From Bradyrhizobium sp. Ghvi (GTDB lineage Bacteria > Pseudomonadota > Alphaproteobacteria > Rhizobiales > Xanthobacteraceae): DNA of 64,000 nucleotides. Numbering within the stretch: the stretch's first letter is position 1; every line of letters begins with the position of its first letter. The translations under genes were made by a program, and so were the position numbers. This document shows positions 59,846-64,000 of the stretch, piece after piece. The stretch spans positions 124,001 to 188,000 of the forward strand of contig NZ_FOVU01000007.1 of NCBI RefSeq assembly GCF_900115265.1. The letters run 5' to 3'. The notes below the pieces were generated by a model, which saw nothing but the letters and a program-made list of their open reading frames with translations, had not been told where the DNA came from and did no database searches.

Positions 59846-61108
59846 ATGCGTCGTATCGTCGTGACAGGCATGGGCGCGGTGTCGCCGCTCGGCTGCGGTG
59901 TCGAGACTTCCTGGCGGCGGCTGCTTGCCGGTCAAAGCGGGCTGCGACCGCTGCCGGAATGGGCGCAAGTCCTGCCGGCGCGCATTGCCGGCCTCGTGCC
60001 CGACAAGGCCGATGATGCGGAAGCTGGCTTCGATCCCGCAGAAGCCGTCGCACCAAAAGACCAGCGCAAGATGGACCGCTTCATCCTGTTCGCGCTGCTC
60101 GCCACCGCAGAGGCGGCTGCGCAGGCCAAATGGACGCCTCAGGAGGCTTTCGCGCTGGAGCGGACGGCGACGATCATCGCCTCGGGCGTTGGCGGCTTCC
60201 CCGCGATGGCGGAGGCGGTGCGCATCACCGAGCGGCGCGGCGCACGCCGGCTATCACCCTTCACGATCCCCTCGTTCCTCGCCAACCTCGCGAGCGGCCA
60301 CGTGTCGATCAAATACGGCTACAAAGGCGCGCTGGGCACGCCGGTCACGGCATGTGCCGCCGGCGTGCAGGCGATCGGCGATGCCGCGCGTATGATCCGC
60401 GCGGACGAGGCCGATGTCGCGATCTGCGGCGGTGCCGAGGCCTGCATCGACATTGTCAGCCTCGGCGGTTTCGCCGCGGCGCGCGCGCTGTCGAGCTCCT
60501 TCAACGACGAGCCTGCCCGGGCCTCGCGCCCATTCGATCGCTATCGCGACGGATTTGTCATGGGCGAAGGCGCCGGCATTCTGGTGATCGAGGAGCTGGA
60601 GCATGCGCTCGCGCGCGGCGCCACGCCGATCGCCGAGATTGTCGGCTACGGCACCACGGCGGACGCCTATCACATGACATCGGGCCCGCCCGATGGCGAC
60701 GGCGCACGCCGCGCCATGGAGATCGCGCTGCGCCAGGCGAGGCTTGCGCCTGCGGATATCCAGCACCTCAATGCGCATGCGACCTCGACGCCCGCCGGCG
60801 ACGAAAGCGAGCTTGGCGCGATCGGTGCGCTGTTCGGCCGCAACAGGTCCATCGCCGTGAGCGCGACCAAATCGGCCACCGGCCATCTGCTCGGCGCCGC
60901 CGGCGGGCTGGAGGCGATCTTCACCGTGCTCGCCCTTCGCGACCAGATCGCACCGCCGACGCTCAATTTCGAGACTCCCGACGCAAGCACCGACGGCATC
61001 GACATTGTCGCAGGCGGCGCGCGGCCGATGCCGATGCGCAACGCCATCTCCAATGGCTTCGGCTTCGGCGGGGTCAATGCCAGCGTGATCTTCCGCCGCA
61101 TGGGCTGA
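59846..61108 (+). CDS. Beta-ketoacyl-ACP synthase II family enzyme
   Basis: Thiolase-fold condensing enzyme of 420 residues. Cys-His-His triad: C170 in PVTACAAGVQAIGDA, His in LNAHATSTPAGD and His in TKSATGHLLGAAGG. GVNASVIFRR near the end matches FabF-type enzymes. It is placed in an operon with an HxlR regulator and a LysE exporter, not with fab genes, so it is likely an accessory enzyme acting on a special acyl chain rather than the housekeeping FabF. Confidence 0.9.
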   Translation: MRRIVVTGMGAVSPLGCGVETSWRRLLAGQSGLRPLPEWAQVLPARIAGLVPDKADDAEAGFDPAEAVAPKDQRKMDRFILFALLATAEAAAQAKWTPQEAFALERTATIIASGVGGFPAMAEAVRITERRGARRLSPFTIPSFLANLASGHVSIKYGYKGALGTPVTACAAGVQAIGDAARMIRADEADVAICGGAEACIDIVSLGGFAAARALSSSFNDEPARASRPFDRYRDGFVMGEGAGILVIEELEHALARGATPIAEIVGYGTTADAYHMTSGPPDGDGARRAMEIALRQARLAPADIQHLNAHATSTPAGDESELGAIGALFGRNRSIAVSATKSATGHLLGAAGGLEAIFTVLALRDQIAPPTLNFETPDASTDGIDIVAGGARPMPMRNAISNGFGFGGVNASVIFRRMG

Positions 61109-61154
61109 AGCGAGATGGCTTTGCAATCATGGCGCGCTGCGCTACGAAAACGGC

Positions 61155-61787
61155 ATGATTGAAACCAATCTCTGGCTGTTCCTGACCGCGGCGTTTTTCA
61201 TCGCCGCCGTTCCCGGCCCCGGCATTTTCTACGTCGCGGCACGAACCTTATCCGACGGGCGCGGCAGCGGTCTCGCCTCGACCGCGGGTACGGCGCTCGG
61301 CGGCTTGGTTCATGTCGTGGCAGGCAGTCTCGGCATCTCGGCGGTCATCCTTGCCAGCGCCGAGCTGTTCGCCGCGGTGAAGTTCATCGGCGCCCTCTAT
61401 CTGGTCTGGCTTGGCATCAGGACGTTTCGCGGCGTCGGCAGCGCGCTGCCCCTCGAGAGCGAGCCCGTCGGCGACATCAGGGCCTTCCGCGACGGCGTTC
61501 TGGTCGAGGCGCTGAACCCGAAGACGGCTGCGTTCTTCCTCGCTTTCATTCCGCAATTTCTCGATCCCTCGGGATCGAACCCCACGCTGCAATTCATCGA
61601 GCTCGGCGCGATCTCGGTGACGCTGAACACGCTTGCCGATGTCGTCGTGGTGCTGACGGCGTCCGCAACGCGAAGGCAATTGATCGGACGGCCGCACCTG
61701 ATGCGTCGCCTCAGCCAAGGCTCTGGTGTCTTCATCGCCAGCCTTGGCCTGTCGCTCGCGCTGGCGCGGCGGCCGGTGAACGGGTAA
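61155..61787 (+). CDS. LysE-family exporter
   Basis: 210-residue amino-acid/metabolite exporter with six hydrophobic segments. AVPGPGIFYVAARTLSDGRGSGLASTAGTALGGLVHVVAGSLGISAVI is the LysE/RhtB signature, with GxxPGP near the N-terminus (here AVPGPG). It is 46 nt after the ketosynthase gene and 6 nt before the hydrolase gene. Substrate unknown. Confidence 0.9.
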   Translation: MIETNLWLFLTAAFFIAAVPGPGIFYVAARTLSDGRGSGLASTAGTALGGLVHVVAGSLGISAVILASAELFAAVKFIGALYLVWLGIRTFRGVGSALPLESEPVGDIRAFRDGVLVEALNPKTAAFFLAFIPQFLDPSGSNPTLQFIELGAISVTLNTLADVVVVLTASATRRQLIGRPHLMRRLSQGSGVFIASLGLSLALARRPVNG

Positions 61788-61793
61788 CCCGCG

Positions 61794-62669
61794 ATGCTCG
61801 CTCCGCAAAGTCGCTATTACGAGTCCCACGGGCTACGGCTGCATTATGCCGATTGGGGCAACGAGAGTGCGCCGTCCCTCATGCTGGTCCATGGCGGCCG
61901 CGATCATTGCCGAAGCTGGGATGCCATCGCCCGCTCGCTGCGTCAGCATTTTCATGTGATCGCGCCCGACCTGCGCGGCCACGGCGATTCCGACTGGACC
62001 CGCGGCGGCAGCTACGCGCTGACCGAGTATGTCTACGACCTTATCCAGCTCGTCCGTGCCATCGCAGCGCCTCAAGTGGCGCTCATCGGCCACTCGATGG
62101 GCGGCATGGTGAGCCTGATCTTTTCGGGGGCATTCCCCGAGCTGGTCTCGAAGCTCGTCGTGCTGGACGGTGTGACGATGTTGCCGGATGCGCCCAAGCC
62201 GCCGCCGCACGAGCGCATCAGCAAATGGGTGAGCCAGCTCGACAGACTGCACGATCGCACGCCGCGCCGCTATTCGACCCTCGAGGACGCTGCTGCGCAA
62301 ATGGTGCTTCACAACAAGCGGCTGTCGCGCGAACTCGCGCTGCACCTCGCCACCCATGGCGCGCGACAGAACGAGGATGGCACGTATAGCTGGAAGTTCG
62401 ATCCGTACCAGCGCGCCTCGGCGCCGCACCGGCTCTGGCCGGACGATCACGTCGCGCTGTGGTCGCGCATCACCTGCCCGACGCTGCTGCTGAACGCCGG
62501 CGAAAGTTTTCTCGCCGGCGCGCGCTCGGCGGGACTGGAGCGCTATTTCCAACAGGCGCGCGTCGCGACCATCGCCGGGGCCGGACACTGGCTGCAACAC
62601 GACAAGCCGGATGAGGTGCTGGGTGAGATCCGGCGCTTTCTGGGTCTGGCTGAGGAAGGCGCGAGTTAG
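61794..62669 (+). CDS. Alpha/beta hydrolase
   Basis: 291-residue serine hydrolase. Nucleophile S101 in VALIGHSMGGMVSLIF, oxyanion HGGRDHCRSWD and C-terminal His in GAGHWLQHD. No signal peptide. Acts on an ester or amide. It is the last gene of the HxlR operon and may hydrolyse an acyl product made by the ketosynthase. Substrate is unknown. Confidence 0.9.
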   Translation: MLAPQSRYYESHGLRLHYADWGNESAPSLMLVHGGRDHCRSWDAIARSLRQHFHVIAPDLRGHGDSDWTRGGSYALTEYVYDLIQLVRAIAAPQVALIGHSMGGMVSLIFSGAFPELVSKLVVLDGVTMLPDAPKPPPHERISKWVSQLDRLHDRTPRRYSTLEDAAAQMVLHNKRLSRELALHLATHGARQNEDGTYSWKFDPYQRASAPHRLWPDDHVALWSRITCPTLLLNAGESFLAGARSAGLERYFQQARVATIAGAGHWLQHDKPDEVLGEIRRFLGLAEEGAS

Positions 62670-62681
62670 CTCGGCTCCATC

Positions 62682-62763
62682 CCGTCGTTGCGAGCGCAGC
62701 GAAACAATCCAGAGTCTTTCCACGGTGGGATTCTGGATTGCTTCGCTGCGCTCGCAATGATGG
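62682..62763. repeat. Palindromic repeat with TTGCGAGCGCAGCGAA arms
   Basis: CGTTGCGAGCGCAGCGAAACAATCCAGA pairs with TCTGGATTGCTTCGCTGCGCTCGCAATGATGG in the convergent gap between the hydrolase gene and ispE. It may form a bidirectional 3' stem. Confidence 0.85.
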
Positions 62764-62769
62764 ATAGGA

Positions 62770-63654
62770 TTAGCTCAACGTCCCCGCATGCACCCACCAG
62801 CCCGGGTGATCCCTGCGGATCTTCTCGGCAGCGGCGTGCGCATCTCCGGGCACACCATAAATTGCGAAGCAGGTCGCACCCGAGCCGGACATGCGCGCAA
62901 GCTTGACACCGGCGGAAGAGCGCAAGGCTTCCAGCACATCACCGATGACAGGCTCGATACGCATCGCAGGGGCTTCGAGGTCATTGGCAACGGTTTCGAG
63001 AACCTCGACCCAATCGGCAATCGATCCGCCCTCGCCCGGCCAGGCAGGGGCTTCGAGGACCGAAGTGGCCCCGACCAGCAGCTCCCCGTTGCGCAGGCCC
63101 AGCGCCTGGAACACGTCCTTGGTCGCAACAGGCACGCGCGGATTGATCATCACACAGGGCATGCTCGGCAATGCCAGCGGCAGCAGCTGCTCACCGACCC
63201 CGGTCATGTCACAGGCGCGCGAGAGCAGACACACCGGCACGTCGGCGCCGGTCGCGAGCGCGACTTGCTGGAGCCTGGGATCATCGAGCGGCAGATTGTT
63301 GAGACGAGCCAGCAGCCGCAGCGCCGCAGCGGCATCGGCCGAGCCGCCGCCGATCCCGGCTGCGACGGGCAAGACCTTGTCGAGCGCGAAAGCGCCGAGC
63401 TTCAGGTTCGGCACGGCGTCCGCCAACAGCTTGGCGGCTTTGAACACGAGATTGTCCGAGGTCTCGCCGCAAGCCGCCGCAAGCGGTCCCGTCGTCGCAA
63501 GCCTGAGCTCGCCACCGGGCTCCAGGGTGAGCCGATCGGCACAGTCGGCAAACGCAACCACGCTTTCGAGATCATGATAGCCGTCGGCGCGACGGCCGAC
63601 CACGCGAAGGCTTAAGTTGACCTTCGCGCGCCCTTCTTCAACCAACGCCGGCAT
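62770..63654 (-). CDS. ispE: 4-diphosphocytidyl-2-C-methyl-D-erythritol kinase
   Basis: GHMP kinase in the MEP isoprenoid pathway, phosphorylating CDP-methylerythritol at C2. 294 residues. EEGRAKVNLSLRVVGRRADGYHDLESVV is the N-terminal substrate loop, LPVAAGIGGGSADAAAALRLLARL the ATP-binding GGGSSD-type loop and ARMSGSGATCFAIYG the C-terminal GHMP motif. It is convergent with the hydrolase gene. Confidence 0.95.
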   Translation of the reverse strand: MPALVEEGRAKVNLSLRVVGRRADGYHDLESVVAFADCADRLTLEPGGELRLATTGPLAAACGETSDNLVFKAAKLLADAVPNLKLGAFALDKVLPVAAGIGGGSADAAAALRLLARLNNLPLDDPRLQQVALATGADVPVCLLSRACDMTGVGEQLLPLALPSMPCVMINPRVPVATKDVFQALGLRNGELLVGATSVLEAPAWPGEGGSIADWVEVLETVANDLEAPAMRIEPVIGDVLEALRSSAGVKLARMSGSGATCFAIYGVPGDAHAAAEKIRRDHPGWWVHAGTLS

Positions 63655-63680
63655 CGGCGATACGCCCCCAGTTGCCCAGC

Positions 63681-64000
63681 CTAACCGCCCTTGTCGTCGT
63701 CTTTCTTCTTGTCCGCCTGCGCGGCCGAAGAGTTCGAATTGTCCTCGCTGAGGCCGTTCGCGATCTTGGCCTCGATTTTCGGAAGCTCCTCCGGCTCGGG
63801 CTTGAGATCACGGGCATGCGCCCACTGGAACTTGGCTTCCAGAGTACGGCCGACGCGCCAATAGGCGTCGCCGAGATGGTCGTTGATGGTGGGATCCTCA
63901 GGCTTGAGGTCGATGGCGCGCTCGAGATTCTTCACCGCCTCTTCGTAGTTGCCGATGCGGTAATAGGCCCAGCCGAGCGAGTCGACGATGTAGCCGTCGT
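63681..64000 (-). CDS. Tetratricopeptide repeat protein, C-terminal part
   Basis: Partial: the gene enters from beyond the window end. TPR units are visible: VDSLGWAYYRIGNYEEAVKNLERAIDLKPEDPTINDHLGDAYWRVGRTLEAKFQWAHARDLKPE. After that comes a polar Asn/Ser/Lys/Asp-rich tail (SEDNSNSSAAQADKKKDDDKGG). The GWAYYRIGNYEEA repeat is a pattern of the large TPR lipoproteins in Rhizobiales. It is followed 26 nt later by ispE on the same strand. Confidence 0.8.
   Translation of the reverse strand, partial: DGYIVDSLGWAYYRIGNYEEAVKNLERAIDLKPEDPTINDHLGDAYWRVGRTLEAKFQWAHARDLKPEPEELPKIEAKIANGLSEDNSNSSAAQADKKKDDDKGG

Overview
This is a chromosomal, core-genome-like window of a high-GC alphaproteobacterium, most likely Bradyrhizobium or a close relative in Nitrobacteraceae. 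The assignment rests on the red-type (form IC) RuBisCO operon layout, Rhizobiales-specific families (NadQ, TIGR02301, DUF1236, DUF6894, DUF3096), pyruvate phosphate dikinase with a Lys/Ala/Pro tail, and several families of palindromic intergenic repeats of the kind common in Bradyrhizobium. No transposase, integrase, phage gene or CRISPR array was found.

Layout. 28-9859: complete Calvin-Benson-Bassham operon cbbF-P-T-A-L-S-X-rpe on the minus strand, with divergent cbbR. 9871-15173: small proteins, a TetR/MFS efflux pair with two matching operators, an N-carbamoylase-like amidohydrolase and a cluster of tiny membrane proteins. 15426-24189: tRNA-Pro(CGG), a Sua5-type threonylcarbamoyl-AMP synthase, an FAD-linked 2-hydroxyacid dehydrogenase, GNAT, two Nudix enzymes, a GrdB-like Cys protein with a CoA transferase, and an SRAP protein. 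24231-26826: ECF sigma factor, DUF4142 and cupredoxin genes sharing a duplicated promoter, plus a sulfurtransferase. 27004-34910: amidohydrolase (dihydroorotase type), ygfZ-tag-HD operon, tyrosine phosphatase, the NAD regulator nadQ and a large DUF2339 membrane protein. 34925-42185: tandem chemoreceptors, small secreted or cytoplasmic proteins, an AcuI-like reductase and an MFS carrier. 42414-46136: nadABC behind two identical operators. 46141-55207: cell-wall hydrolase, ppdK, small proteins, glyQS. 55443-64000: sppA, a 32-residue peptide behind a sigma-54-type promoter, an RNA/DNA methyltransferase, polyprenyl synthase, an HxlR-led operon, ispE and a TPR protein running off the end.

Functional links. 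The cbb operon carries the Calvin-cycle genes most specific for CO2 fixation and regeneration, with CbbX as RuBisCO activase and CbbR as regulator. NadQ (31.2 kb) probably represses nadABC (42.5 kb). The ECF sigma factor probably drives both itself and the DUF4142-cupredoxin pair, since both carry GGGAAC-N16-CATCCAAT. TetR and HxlR regulators each sit beside a strong palindrome that marks their likely target operon.

The least-explained items are the ECF regulon, the sigma-54 peptide, the HxlR/ketosynthase/LysE/hydrolase operon, the GrdB-like protein with CoA transferase, and a lower-GC patch inside glyS.
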